A stretch of 27,445 nucleotides of DNA. Origin: a virus. Below, piece after piece: positions 9,210 through 16,416 of the stretch. The position numbers were made by a program, and so were the translations under genes. The DNA is taken from positions 1 to 27,445 of IMG/VR virus record IMGVR_UViG_3300014962_000038; one strand, 5' to 3'. The notes below the pieces were generated by a model. That model had not been told where the DNA came from. It searched no databases and was given only the letters and a program-made list of their open reading frames with translations. The stretch's first letter is position 1, and each line of letters begins with the position of its first letter.

Positions 9210-9741
9210 CTACGTCTTGCCAGAACTCACCATCAATAGGCTGGTCAATCAATGCCAGTGTCTCGGGTGGAGTCTTGGTGCGATCGACGATCTCACGCAC
9301 AATATCAATGCCAGCAACCAAAGCCTCTACTGACGTAGGGTACGCACCCGATTGGAACGCAATGAGCTTGCCAAGCTCAGGCGTTGTCATCAGCAGCTGC
9401 TGGATACGATTGGCACACCATGCCTTTGCTTCTTCGATAGCTGCGTCACGATCGAACGCAGGCACGTCTTCCTTGCCTTCGTGGTCACGCTTGTACGCTT
9501 CCTCGTTCTGTCTTACACGCTCCATAATGGTCGTAGTGTTATACTGCCCATTTAGGCTGACATACATTGACAATTCAGGGAACTTCGTCAAGGCTGTCTT
9601 CCATACATTACGCTCTTGCGTTTCACCTGCTTTGTTCGCGATGCTGTTAATACGCCCCATGATCTCCTTCGCCTTGTCTACGTTGCGTAGCTTGACTGCA
9701 AAAGGATAGGCCGCAAATGTTTGCCCCTTGTACGTGAACAC
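9157..9741 (-). CDS. Tail assembly chaperone, gpG-like
   Basis: This 194-aa soluble protein is encoded two genes before the tape measure, with only a membrane-protein gene between it and the tail tube gene. It opens with a short beta segment (MFTYKGQTFAAYPFAV) and continues as helices, a common layout of tail assembly chaperones, which coat the tape measure during tail assembly and are absent from the virion. Its last 53 nt overlap the second chaperone frame. No enzyme motif is present. The function is inferred from synteny and the overlap. Confidence 0.7.
   Translation of the reverse strand: MFTYKGQTFAAYPFAVKLRNVDKAKEIMGRINSIANKAGETQERNVWKTALTKFPELSMYVSLNGQYNTTTIMERVRQNEEAYKRDHEGKEDVPAFDRDAAIEEAKAWCANRIQQLLMTTPELGKLIAFQSGAYPTSVEALVAGIDIVREIVDRTKTPPETLALIDQPIDGEFWQDVDAGEVASFIDSFRSQYQ
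9198..9204 (-). other. Candidate +1 ribosomal frameshift site (GGGGAGG)
   Basis: In the upstream chaperone frame this reads GGG followed by GAG. A tRNA on GGG can re-pair one base forward because of the run of four G; the next codon then becomes AGG, an arginine codon that is rare in many bacteria, and reading continues in the gpT-like frame. The site lies inside the 53-nt overlap, just after the point where that frame opens. An alternative is a shift at the terminal CAA-TGA of the upstream gene. Neither is proven. Confidence 0.35.
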
Positions 9742-9742
9742 G

Positions 9743-10597
9743 TCAGACCTCGGTGTTGTGTATGAAATGGTTGAAAATCGGGAGTGCGATTGCGAAATTT
9801 CCAGCTACTGCACATGCACCGACCGTCAAATATAGCATGGCAGGTGCGAACACCCGTGCGCGATCCTGTGCGATTATGCAGTTGGCATAACCAAACGCGA
9901 TTGCGACGAGTGCCACAGGGTTAGCCCAGAGGATGCCCAGCGCAGACCCTCCCAATGGGTAGATCCATACACGCCAGTCGTGCAAGGTTGGGCGATGCTT
10001 TGCAATGGCTGCCTTCATTGGCTCACGTAGCCAGTCAATCCGCTGCTCGTCAGGGTGTGGGTGGGTGACTTCATGCAGGTGCAGCCAGATCATCAGGGCG
10101 AACAGGAAAGCCGCTGCAATGAACACCGTGTCAACCGTACCGAGCAAATACAGGGCAGACCATGCAGACGCACGTTCGTGCACGAGCCAGCCAAAGCCAA
10201 TCATCAGCACCGCCACAATAGGGCTATTAGCCCCACAAACCGCCGCTGTTGCAATCCAAGCAAGCGAGGGTACGTCTAACAGCACAGGCCACGATACGGA
10301 CTGTCGTAACGTCGGAAGGCATAGCAGCGCAGTGGCAACGATCGTACCGTTCACCCCATGCATCTCTGCAAACAGATGTGACATGACCGTGAGAATGCCG
10401 TAGCTGACCATATGCATAATGCGCCATGCCATGACCGATGGCAGCAGCGTAGCGAGGAAGCGTAAAGCATAGGGGCGGGGAACATGCATCCCCCGCCCTG
10501 CTGCTAAATAGTACCCACCATCGGGCGTTATACTCAACCGAGAATCAAGCAAACAAAAGTAGTAGATACTTGCCGCGATGGTGAGTGTTAGAATCAT
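9743..10597 (-). CDS. Polytopic membrane protein within the tail operon
   Basis: This 284-aa protein has about eight hydrophobic segments, starting with MILTLTIAASIYYFCLL at the N-terminus. The first loop after segment 1 is LDSRLSITPDGGYYLAAGRG and is followed by RPYALRFLATLLP. An acidic loop with a D-x(n)-Y motif and a following RP...R-L...P pattern recalls GT-C membrane glycosyltransferases and related polyprenyl-sugar enzymes, but this is a weak resemblance. A charged cytoplasmic-type loop (about 170-205) is His/Glu-rich. Its ATG overlaps the end of the tail tube gene by 4 nt. Membrane proteins are not expected between tail tube and chaperone genes, so this is probably an added accessory gene. 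Function is unknown. Confidence 0.75.
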   Translation of the reverse strand: MILTLTIAASIYYFCLLDSRLSITPDGGYYLAAGRGMHVPRPYALRFLATLLPSVMAWRIMHMVSYGILTVMSHLFAEMHGVNGTIVATALLCLPTLRQSVSWPVLLDVPSLAWIATAAVCGANSPIVAVLMIGFGWLVHERASAWSALYLLGTVDTVFIAAAFLFALMIWLHLHEVTHPHPDEQRIDWLREPMKAAIAKHRPTLHDWRVWIYPLGGSALGILWANPVALVAIAFGYANCIIAQDRARVFAPAMLYLTVGACAVAGNFAIALPIFNHFIHNTEV

Positions 10598-11169
10598 CCG
10601 AAGAACACCGCGCCAAACTTGCGTGTTGTCGTGTTCAACGTCTGTGATGCTGCTGTAACGAGCACGCTTGTGAAGTAGGTAGACGCTACTGTCAGTGTAC
10701 CTTCCAGTGCTTGCGCTACGAATGACAGCGTTGGCTTGTTGTAGACGTTGCCAGACTGGTTCCAGCTGCCCGATGACTTCTGCGCAACACCGAACATGTG
10801 GAATGCCTTGCGCTTGTTGACAGATGTGCCTGTGCCGCTGACCACACCACCCTTGATGATAATGTAGAGCGGTGTGCCTGCGGAAGCTGCACCGGGCATC
10901 GACACGCCGTCCTCAAATGTAATGTCTTCTGGTGTGCCTGCTGCGCCTGCCGTTGGGCGTGCGTAGTTTTCGACAAACGTGTTGAACGCTTCGTCGTCCT
11001 GCAGCTGGTTGATCGTGACCGTAGCTACGCCCTGATCGTCGAATGCTACGTCAGTGTCGATCTGGTCTGTGCCAGTGTAGACAGCGACCGTGCCAACTGT
11101 CGGTGTTGTTCCGTTTGTGGCTGTGTACACATACAGTGCACGACCGCCATTGATAACATAACCTGCCAT
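10594..11169 (-). CDS. Major tail tube protein
   Basis: This 191-aa protein is rich in Gly, Thr, Val and Ala with beta-strand periodicity and no Cys, matching siphovirus tail tube proteins in size and composition. The central part has a long polar loop (about 85-105, EDITFEDGVSMPGAASAG). It is preceded by an AAAGGA ribosome binding site nine bases from the ATG, the same arrangement as the abundant protein at 17620-18072, which suggests strong translation. Upstream lie the connector and tail terminator genes, downstream the chaperones and tape measure, which is the standard order apart from the inserted glycosyltransferase and membrane protein. Confidence 0.75.
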   Translation of the reverse strand: MAGYVINGGRALYVYTATNGTTPTVGTVAVYTGTDQIDTDVAFDDQGVATVTINQLQDDEAFNTFVENYARPTAGAAGTPEDITFEDGVSMPGAASAGTPLYIIIKGGVVSGTGTSVNKRKAFHMFGVAQKSSGSWNQSGNVYNKPTLSFVAQALEGTLTVASTYFTSVLVTAASQTLNTTTRKFGAVFFG

Positions 11170-11172
11170 GGG

Positions 11173-11961
11173 TTATTGTCCTTTCAATTCAAGATATGTG
11201 TTGAGATTGTTGCGCAGTACGTTTGTGTAGTAGTCAGATAGGTAGGTGCGGTCTGTTGCGATCTGCTGGCAAAGCATCACAACGTTGCGCCCCATCTTCT
11301 TTGTCAATCCGTCCTTGTCGATGACGTAGCCTATGTGATATACTCCAATGTCCGCCTCCACGGTTGTGAACCCCATGTCCTTGATCTGGGGCTCTATCTG
11401 CTCGTGCACCTTCCCGCGCCATTCAATACCCTGAATGTTACGATGTGCACGGCAGTGTGGCACTGCGTAAAACGATCCGCGTTTGTTGTCTTCGTATGGG
11501 GGTTGGTAGCCATAGCAGCCTACCATAACGCCAGCCACGCCTAGTGGTAGCGTCGTAATCTCTCGGATGTTGTCATGTTGGAATGTGAGCAAACGATCGT
11601 CGGTGTCCATCCAGAAACACCACGAACGGTTGCACAGTGCGAGCGCTGCATTACGTGCCCGTGCAAAGTCCCATGCTGCATAGTAGAATGTAGCGAGAAT
11701 GTACTCGATACCGTTGATCGTTTCCTTGCGGTCGACCGTTACCGTACCATCTTTCTCTGAGTCGTGCACGGTGTTGACGATAACGCACTCAATACCCTTT
11801 GGCAGAGTGTCAAGCATGCCCCGTAGGTAGTGCTGGTCTTCCTTGCGTGTGATCGTGTAAAACGTCATGTCGATCATCGACACGTCGCTCTGTTCCTGTG
11901 CAGCTGCCTGCTCTTGCGTTACGTCAACTTCGCCTGTCAATAGTTCTTTCCATTTACCCAT
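11173..11961 (-). CDS. GT2-type glycosyltransferase
   Basis: With the start chosen here the protein is 262 aa. It shows a nucleotide-sugar transferase core: MTFYTITRKEDQHYLRGMLD near the N-terminus, FARARNAAL at about 99-107, and WMDTDD (DxD metal-binding motif, D119/D121) at 117-122. Downstream come CRAHRNIQGIEWRGKVHEQI and VYHIGY, typical of GT2 (family A) enzymes that act on tail or surface substrates. The ATG at 11961 overlaps the previous stop as ATGGGTAA; a start 12 nt upstream is possible. It lies between tail terminator and tail tube genes, so it may modify virion proteins or host surface sugars. Donor and acceptor are unknown. Confidence 0.85.
   Translation of the reverse strand: MGKWKELLTGEVDVTQEQAAAQEQSDVSMIDMTFYTITRKEDQHYLRGMLDTLPKGIECVIVNTVHDSEKDGTVTVDRKETINGIEYILATFYYAAWDFARARNAALALCNRSWCFWMDTDDRLLTFQHDNIREITTLPLGVAGVMVGCYGYQPPYEDNKRGSFYAVPHCRAHRNIQGIEWRGKVHEQIEPQIKDMGFTTVEADIGVYHIGYVIDKDGLTKKMGRNVVMLCQQIATDRTYLSDYYTNVLRNNLNTYLELKGQ
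11179..11184 (-). promoter_or_regulatory. Shine-Dalgarno-like site AAAGGA before tail tube gene
   Basis: AAAGGA on the minus strand is separated from the ATG at 11169 by nine bases. The same hexamer and spacing occur before the gene at 17620-18072. Most other starts here rely on overlap with the preceding stop, so an explicit site marks this gene as one needing independent strong initiation. Confidence 0.5.
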
Positions 11962-12148
11962 TGCCACCCTCAAACTTGTTGAATAGAATTACGTCACACG
12001 TGCCATCTTCATCTTCAGCTACGACGCAACCGTTGACCGAGTGTTCGGTGCCTTCGCCTGCAGCCTCTTGAAAGTAGACCTTGCACACCCCGTGCACGGC
12101 TTCCCAGCTTTGCAGCTGGTGGATTAGTTGTGCCGTTGTCATGCCCAA
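11954..12148 (-). CDS. Small hypothetical acidic protein
   Basis: This 64-aa protein begins MGMTTAQLIHQLQSWEAVHG, an amphipathic helix, and then forms a few strands with an acidic patch (VVAEDEDGTCDVILFN). It overlaps the tail terminator gene by 10 nt and the glycosyltransferase gene by 8 nt, which supports it as a real coupled gene. I do not recognise the family. It may assist the adjacent glycosyltransferase or be a small tail-assembly factor; there is no direct evidence for either. Confidence 0.6.
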   Translation of the reverse strand: MGMTTAQLIHQLQSWEAVHGVCKVYFQEAAGEGTEHSVNGCVVAEDEDGTCDVILFNKFEGGNG

Positions 12149-12603
12149 TGCCCAAATGAAAGTGTAACATCACAGTCAACTTCGACCTTGTTATCACCGT
12201 TGTCAATATGCCCACCCAACATAGTCACGTTCGCCATGCGGATGGCTGTTGTCGTACCGTCATTGTGGGTCTCTTGCGTGTCCAGCCTGATCGAGCGGAT
12301 TGCCTTTTCAATCTTGCTCATCGTGTCGCTGTAGGCTTCAAACGATTTGCCTGTTGGTGTTGCTCCTTCGCTCGCTACTGCTACGTCACCCCAGATGCGG
12401 ATTGTGCATAGGTAGTCATTGATGCGCGATGACTCAACCATCGTAGCAGGTGTGACCGTTACAATGAATGGATAGACAATCGTGCGCTGTGCCGTCGGCT
12501 GCAGTGTCTTATTCAGTACACGCTGCACACGAAACGTGGGCTCTGTTGCAAGTGCAGAGCGCACGGCCTCGAGTAGGTAGGTCAGCTTGTTAGACGATGG
12601 CAT
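12139..12603 (-). CDS. Tail terminator-like protein
   Basis: This 154-aa protein opens with a helix that continues into LLEAVRSALATEPTF, then strands including RTIVYPFIVTVTP and a central helix SDTMSKIEKAIRSIRLDTQE followed by strands. This alpha-beta order and the position after the gp10-like gene match tail terminator / minor tail proteins (DUF3168 / gpU-like group), which form the hexameric ring closing the tail tube. Its start shares one base with the preceding stop (TAATG-type junction). No other motif is seen. Confidence 0.65.
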   Translation of the reverse strand: MPSSNKLTYLLEAVRSALATEPTFRVQRVLNKTLQPTAQRTIVYPFIVTVTPATMVESSRINDYLCTIRIWGDVAVASEGATPTGKSFEAYSDTMSKIEKAIRSIRLDTQETHNDGTTTAIRMANVTMLGGHIDNGDNKVEVDCDVTLSFGHWA

Positions 12604-13028
12604 TAGGACTCCAGAACTTTAGCGAGGCGCTTGTAAAAACGTGGCACTTCCTTTTCAGTGAAAGCTTCGAACCCAGTGCGCAGGTACGGGCGTGCTCGTA
12701 TGTTGCGCTCTTTCCAACCGTACTCGTGCACACGTGCGTATGGTACCTCTTTCAAGCTGATACCGTACTCAAGAAAATACACGTCACCCTTCTGCACAAC
12801 CGTCGTGATATTGCCTGACTCGTTCGGTGTGAATGACCGTGACAACCTGCCACTCTGAATGCGCAGTTGGTTGGTCGTGTTACGTGGTGGCTTGACTTCG
12901 TTACCGATGTCCTGCCCCATCTGTTCAAACATGTACACTGTCAGCAGGTTCGGGGCTTCTTGCAAGTAGCCCTTAATCAGTGCCTTGACACGTTCGATCT
13001 TGTCGGCGAATGGTGAATCAGTAGCCAT
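12603..13028 (-). CDS. HK97 gp10-like head-tail joining protein
   Basis: This 141-aa protein shows the pattern of the HK97 gp10-like / neck family: an N-terminal helix, a Lys/Arg-rich segment with RIQSGRLSRSF, a strand-turn VYFLEYGISLKEVPYARVHE and the late motif RPYLRTGFEAF, with a final basic helix. The ARVHEYG and ARPYLR features are common in this family. It lies between the gp6-like connector and the tail terminator, the expected order. It probably helps attach tails to filled heads. Confidence 0.75.
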   Translation of the reverse strand: MATDSPFADKIERVKALIKGYLQEAPNLLTVYMFEQMGQDIGNEVKPPRNTTNQLRIQSGRLSRSFTPNESGNITTVVQKGDVYFLEYGISLKEVPYARVHEYGWKERNIRARPYLRTGFEAFTEKEVPRFYKRLAKVLES

Positions 13029-13615
13029 TAGATTATGTGCAGTCTGTAGTGTGCAAGCTTTTCCGTGACGATAGGGCGCAGGCGTTGGATAGCCTTGCTA
13101 AATGTCGTACCACCCTGACCCTCTGTTACCGCTGTCATGCCGAATCGCTCCGACTGCCCAGCGTATGGTGTTTCATAATACATTTCCTTGACCAGCTCAT
13201 AGCCAGCAACAAGGATGTCAGCAGGGACATTCGCAGCTGCCCACCCTACCGTAGCTGTGTACTCGTACTCAAGGAACGGTACGAAGCCATCCTTATACCA
13301 AAGCGTCTTGCCATAATGGCGGGGGCGCAGTGCATACGCTGCTACGTCTACTGTTGTCCACGCAAACGTTGGGTCTTGTCGGTACTTGAGTGACGTGCTC
13401 GTAACAGGCACCGTGTAATACAGTGCGTGCTCTTGCTCACCCATACCATCCCAGTATAACGTAAGGCTTTGCGCCTCTACTGGCTGGTTGACAATGCCCT
13501 CAATCTCATCCTCTGCTGCTGCGATCATGCGCCCTATCAGAGCGTCCATGCTCGTATCAATAGGGTCGATGCGAAGCCAGTCTGACTTGACAACGTTTGT
13601 AGATAGGTACGCCAT
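13028..13615 (-). CDS. Head-tail connector protein, gp6-like
   Basis: This 195-aa protein begins with a helical DALIGRMIAAAEDEIEGIVN segment, followed by beta strands (SLTLYWDGMG, ALYYTVPVTS), then a C-terminal helix bundle including VPADILVAGYELVKEMYYE. This is the order of the HK97 gp6-like head-tail connector family (N-terminal helix, beta insertion, long helix), which forms the ring under the portal. It is followed by the gp10-like gene with a 1-nt overlap. Unusually, the gene before it is the endolysin, not a capsid gene. Confidence 0.75.
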   Translation of the reverse strand: MAYLSTNVVKSDWLRIDPIDTSMDALIGRMIAAAEDEIEGIVNQPVEAQSLTLYWDGMGEQEHALYYTVPVTSTSLKYRQDPTFAWTTVDVAAYALRPRHYGKTLWYKDGFVPFLEYEYTATVGWAAANVPADILVAGYELVKEMYYETPYAGQSERFGMTAVTEGQGGTTFSKAIQRLRPIVTEKLAHYRLHII

Positions 13616-14079
13616 TACGCTTGCGCCTTCATGAGTTCGTATGCGAGTTGATCCTTGTCATTCATCTTCACTGGTAACACGTAGCATAGCAGCCGCGTGC
13701 GACGGTAGCGACGCACATTGACCGCATCATCTTGGTTGCCCCCTAGCACCATGATGTTGCTTGCGTCTTCGCCTTCGTAAAAGCCAACATGCCCACCGCC
13801 CGTGCGTGTAAGCACGACAATGCAACCCTTGACAGGCTTGTCAATCTTTGTGCCCCAGTTAGCCCACGAGCGGGCTGCAGCTGACCGTGTCCCGACGTAG
13901 CCTGCCTTCTTCATCACCCAGTTCACAAACGACGAACACCACGGCACCTCATCATCGGTCGCTCGTAGTGTTGTTGCGCTGTGATATTCGACAATGCGGG
14001 GGTTGTCAGCTATGCCCTGCAGCTCTTTAACTCCGAGCTCACGGCGTGCGACTTCGTACCAGCTGAAATTGTGACTCAT
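13615..14079 (-). CDS. Endolysin, CHAP/NlpC-like cysteine hydrolase (TIGR02594-like)
   Basis: This 154-aa protein starts with WYEVARRELGVKELQG and has PWCSSFVNWVMKKAGY (C48), GGGHVGFYEG (H97) and GGNQDDAV (N115). The Cys-His-Asn order and these contexts match the TIGR02594 group of CHAP/NlpC-type peptidoglycan hydrolases common in phages of Gram-negative bacteria. It has no signal peptide, so access to the wall would depend on the holin-like protein encoded upstream. Its ATG overlaps the stop of a 42-aa frame (ATGA), and its stop overlaps the connector start (TAATG). Confidence 0.88.
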   Translation of the reverse strand: MSHNFSWYEVARRELGVKELQGIADNPRIVEYHSATTLRATDDEVPWCSSFVNWVMKKAGYVGTRSAAARSWANWGTKIDKPVKGCIVVLTRTGGGHVGFYEGEDASNIMVLGGNQDDAVNVRRYRRTRLLCYVLPVKMNDKDQLAYELMKAQA

Positions 14080-14204
14080 AGACCTCGCTCGTAGAATCGT
14101 TTGTATTTGGCGAGACGTTCGTTCTGCAGACTGACAGCATGTGCTATACGCTTGATGCGTAACCAGAGACGAATAAGCAGGGGCGGGCGATCGTGTGGGG
14201 TCAT
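14076..14204 (-). CDS. Small basic protein of 42 aa between holin-like and endolysin genes
   Basis: An open frame from ATG at 14204 to TGA at 14076-14078 encodes a 42-aa peptide with an amphipathic basic helix (RLWLRIKRIAHAVSLQNERL). Its stop overlaps the endolysin start as ATGA, the standard junction of this genome, which is the main evidence that it is real. The start lies inside the loop of a large inverted repeat. The frame is short, so chance is possible, but it fills the only gap in the lysis module. It might be a small lysis regulator or membrane-associated peptide; no family is recognised. Confidence 0.5.
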   Translation of the reverse strand: MTPHDRPPLLIRLWLRIKRIAHAVSLQNERLAKYKRFYERGL

Positions 14205-14246
14205 GGTTGGGGTTGGGGGGCTATGCACAATGCCCGCCCCTTATTC
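14171..14246. repeat. Long inverted repeat in the lysis module
   Basis: GGGGCGGGC at 14180-14188 is perfectly complementary to GCCCGCCCC at 14232-14240, and the stem extends outward through GAATAA (14171-14176) paired with TTATTC (14241-14246), with a small bulge. The loop of about 43 nt holds the start codon of the 42-aa frame. The repeat starts just after the stop of the holin-like gene. No T-tract follows on the minus strand, so a simple intrinsic terminator is unlikely; an RNA-processing, attenuating or translation-masking hairpin fits better. Confidence 0.7.
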
Positions 14247-14249
14247 GTT

Positions 14250-14675
14250 TTACTGCTGCTTTGTTCCGCCTGTTACGTCGCTATCCTTTGCGAACAGACC
14301 GATAACAAACACGGTCGTAGCAAGGATTGCTTCTGTCGGGATTTGCAAACCGAACACGCTGTTAATGATGAAGGCAAGACCTCCAATGACACCAGCTACG
14401 GTTGTCTTCCATGACTTCATGATAAGTCCTCGAATGGTGGTAAACATGTAGGGCGTTGTGCCCGCTACTAACTTAGTCATACGCACCATCTTGTCAATAG
14501 ACAAGCCTATGCGCTCGGAGGCTGTCAGCTGCCAGAGCTTTTCAATCTCCGCTTTGCCAACTGTGTTGTCGATGGGTTCAGCGTAGCGACCGTCGAATGG
14601 TGTCAACACGTCGCGCCGTACCGTCGGCACTCGTGTGATCTCCAGCTCGCTCGATCCATTGGATTCGATATTCAT
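14250..14675 (-). CDS. Holin-like membrane protein
   Basis: The full frame is 141 aa. Its last 56 residues begin MKSWKTTVAGVIGGLAFIIN and hold two hydrophobic segments separated by a short turn, ending in the polar tail FAKDSDVTGGTKQQ. This is the layout of small two-segment phage holins, and KSWKTT before the first segment is typical. The start is uncertain: the ATG at 14675 would overlap the upstream gene by 98 nt, while the internal ATG at 14420 gives a stand-alone holin of normal size. The intervening residues look protein-like, so a holin with a soluble N-terminal extension is possible. The nearby endolysin supports a lysis role. Confidence 0.65.
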   Translation of the reverse strand: MNIESNGSSELEITRVPTVRRDVLTPFDGRYAEPIDNTVGKAEIEKLWQLTASERIGLSIDKMVRMTKLVAGTTPYMFTTIRGLIMKSWKTTVAGVIGGLAFIINSVFGLQIPTEAILATTVFVIGLFAKDSDVTGGTKQQ

Positions 14676-14859
14676 GATCGCTCACTTGTGACTGTATTAG
14701 ATCCAGCTTGGTCACTGTCTCCTTCATGCTTGACAGTTCATTCTTGATAACAGCCATGTCTTCACGTAATGCAAGCACCGTGCTGAATAGCGCACTGCCC
14801 ATAGCTACGATGACTGTTGCTGATATTCCGAGCATCCATTTGGTGAATGTGTCTGTCAT
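14578..14859 (-). CDS. Membrane-anchored coiled-coil protein of the lysis module
   Basis: This 93-aa protein has a single N-terminal membrane segment (about residues 8-30, MLGISATVIVAMGSALFSTV region) followed by a heptad-patterned helix (REDMAVIKNELSSMKETVTK and after). This layout resembles XhlA-type haemolysin/lysis accessory proteins or i-spanin-like proteins that act with holin and endolysin. It starts three bases after the stop of the fibre-accessory gene. Which of these roles applies cannot be told from sequence alone. Confidence 0.65.
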   Translation of the reverse strand: MTDTFTKWMLGISATVIVAMGSALFSTVLALREDMAVIKNELSSMKETVTKLDLIQSQVSDHEYRIQWIERAGDHTSADGTARRVDTIRRSLR

Positions 14860-14861
14860 GC

Positions 14862-15221
14862 TTATGCCTTCGGGTACTGCGCTTTAATCGCAGCACGCTT
14901 TGCGTAGAGTTCAGAGAGTCGTTGTGTGTACTTGTTGATGTCGTCTTCATTGCCTGCTGCTTGTGCCATGTTCAGTTCTGCTGTCAGCTCTGCAATGTCT
15001 TGTAGGTAGATACCTTCGTTAGCGTACGCTTCGGCACGCTTGACGTAGTATGGTGGCTCGAAATAACCAGAGGCAATAAGCTCATTCCACTTTGCGATGC
15101 ATTCGTCGTACGTTGGAATCGGTTCGTTCGGATCGATCCACGTTTCGACCATGCGCTCGTATGTACGATGCGAAGTAGCACCGCGAAGACCAAGTTGCGA
15201 AATGACGATTGCTAAGTTCAT
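14862..15221 (-). CDS. Tail-fibre accessory / XkdW-like protein
   Basis: This 119-aa protein directly follows the fibre-like gene with a 1-nt overlap. The N-terminal half contains a short-loop segment WIDPNEPIPTYDECIAKWNE. The second half is helical and contains YYVKRAEAYANEGIYLQDIA, similar to the R-x(n)-Y-x(n)-Q-D/L element of small tail-fibre-associated proteins (XkdW or fibre chaperone-like). It has no membrane segment. The role as fibre assembly helper is inferred from position. Confidence 0.5.
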   Translation of the reverse strand: MNLAIVISQLGLRGATSHRTYERMVETWIDPNEPIPTYDECIAKWNELIASGYFEPPYYVKRAEAYANEGIYLQDIAELTAELNMAQAAGNEDDINKYTQRLSELYAKRAAIKAQYPKA

Positions 15222-15901
15222 TACACTGTCCCCGCACTAAGTTTGCTTGCTCTTGCGTAGTCAGTCCTAAAGTATGTTGCTGCATTTGCTATGCTATTTT
15301 GTATGGCAACATTTAACGTTATGTCGACTGTAAAGTTCACGCTACTTTGGACAGCATGCAAATTATTTGCTAATGCTATGTTTTGATAAACTCGCAAGTT
15401 GTTAGTTGAATTCCCAGGTCTTGCGTATAGCACATTGCTACCTACCCTTATAAATGAAAATTCAAATTCAGATCTTACAGATCCAGCCGACGAGGCACGC
15501 AAAGTCGATCCTGAATTTTCTGTTAAACCAGTTCCGCCTACATATGTTGTGAGAGTGTTTTGACTACCAGAATTATTTAACAGTTCGTACGAAATAAACA
15601 GCACCATTCGCTCTCCGTCTGCCCATGTATTAGCTGGCACGACGAAGCTTGCAACCGTCGTTTTTGTTGTTGTGTTTTCCGCGTCTGCTATTGTAACGCT
15701 ATAAGTTGTTTCCCCACCAGCAGGCGTAGCCCACGTCTGGTCGCCACGCAAGAACGTTGTATTGTTCGCCGTGCCACTACCAAGTCGCGCCGTGGCGATC
15801 GTACCCGTAGTAACGTCGCTCGCGTCGATGTTGATTTCGTCACCGCTTTGCAGCTCTTGAATCTGGCCAGCGGTAAGAACGAGTGGTTTCTTGACAGCCA
15901 T
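15221..15901 (-). CDS. Tail fibre-like protein
   Basis: This 226-aa protein starts MAVKKPLVLTAGQIQELQSG followed by a DASDVTTGTIATARLGSGTA segment and TFLRGDQTWATP, a linker set very common in phage tail fibres just before the distal domain. The remaining 150 residues are Ser/Thr/Asn-rich beta strands forming a putative receptor-binding tip. The DNA of this distal part (about 15240-15680) is clearly more AT-rich than the surroundings, as is often seen where host-range domains have been exchanged. It lies 3 nt after the preceding structural gene. Confidence 0.7.
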   Translation of the reverse strand: MAVKKPLVLTAGQIQELQSGDEINIDASDVTTGTIATARLGSGTANNTTFLRGDQTWATPAGGETTYSVTIADAENTTTKTTVASFVVPANTWADGERMVLFISYELLNNSGSQNTLTTYVGGTGLTENSGSTLRASSAGSVRSEFEFSFIRVGSNVLYARPGNSTNNLRVYQNIALANNLHAVQSSVNFTVDITLNVAIQNSIANAATYFRTDYARASKLSAGTV

Positions 15902-15904
15902 TCG

Positions 15905-16414
15905 TTACGCTAATGTGATTGGTTGTTGTTGCTCAAATGCAATCGAGGTTGCGGATACTGCGATGCCGATCTCTTGTGAGATGTGCCCGCTCGTTGTTGG
16001 TGCTGTGCTTGTTACCGCGCCCGCGCTTGAGCCGCTAAGGTAGTACGATACACCTGGTGTCAATGATGTGAGTCCTGTGATGTCGCCACTCAAGTACACC
16101 GTAGCATCTGCTGGGCTTGTCACCGCGTCCAATACAAAGCCATGTGCACGGCGTCCGTTGCTTGCATCTGCTTTGCGCACCTTGCGTGTACCGCTGTCAT
16201 TCCAGATGTTGACAAGATCGCCAGCGCTAAGGTTCTCGGACGCTGCGATTACTTCCGTATCAGCTCCGATGCCCGACGGCATCATAGAATTATCGATACG
16301 TCCTGATGAATCGAGAGCAATGATTTTACCAGCAGAGCCAGCGCCTGCGCTCGTTGTTGTTGCTTCTACTTCGGCAAGTTGCCCGCTGTTGTTCTTTATG
16401 TACTTATCTGCCAT
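15905..16414 (-). CDS. Structural protein with decoration-like beta domain (paralogue 2)
   Basis: This 169-aa protein has an N-terminal linker (MADKYIKNNSGQLAEVEATT) that continues into IIALDSSGRIDNSMMPSG, a motif often found in fibre or baseplate proteins, and then a Ser/Ala/Thr-rich beta domain of about 100 residues. That domain resembles the one in the adjacent 158-aa protein: an SxGDLVN strand, then a DATVYLSGDI strand, then ...YYLS...AGAVT, ending IGIAVSATSI. The pair is probably a tandem duplication. Role inferred as virion surface protein or fibre base. Confidence 0.6.
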   Translation of the reverse strand: MADKYIKNNSGQLAEVEATTTSAGAGSAGKIIALDSSGRIDNSMMPSGIGADTEVIAASENLSAGDLVNIWNDSGTRKVRKADASNGRRAHGFVLDAVTSPADATVYLSGDITGLTSLTPGVSYYLSGSSAGAVTSTAPTTSGHISQEIGIAVSATSIAFEQQQPITLA

Positions 16415-16416
16415 TG

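Noticed and set aside
15221-15901. Diversity-generating retroelement target in the fibre gene
   Set aside because: No reverse transcriptase or template repeat is visible in the window, and no adenine-specific variable repeat pair was found.
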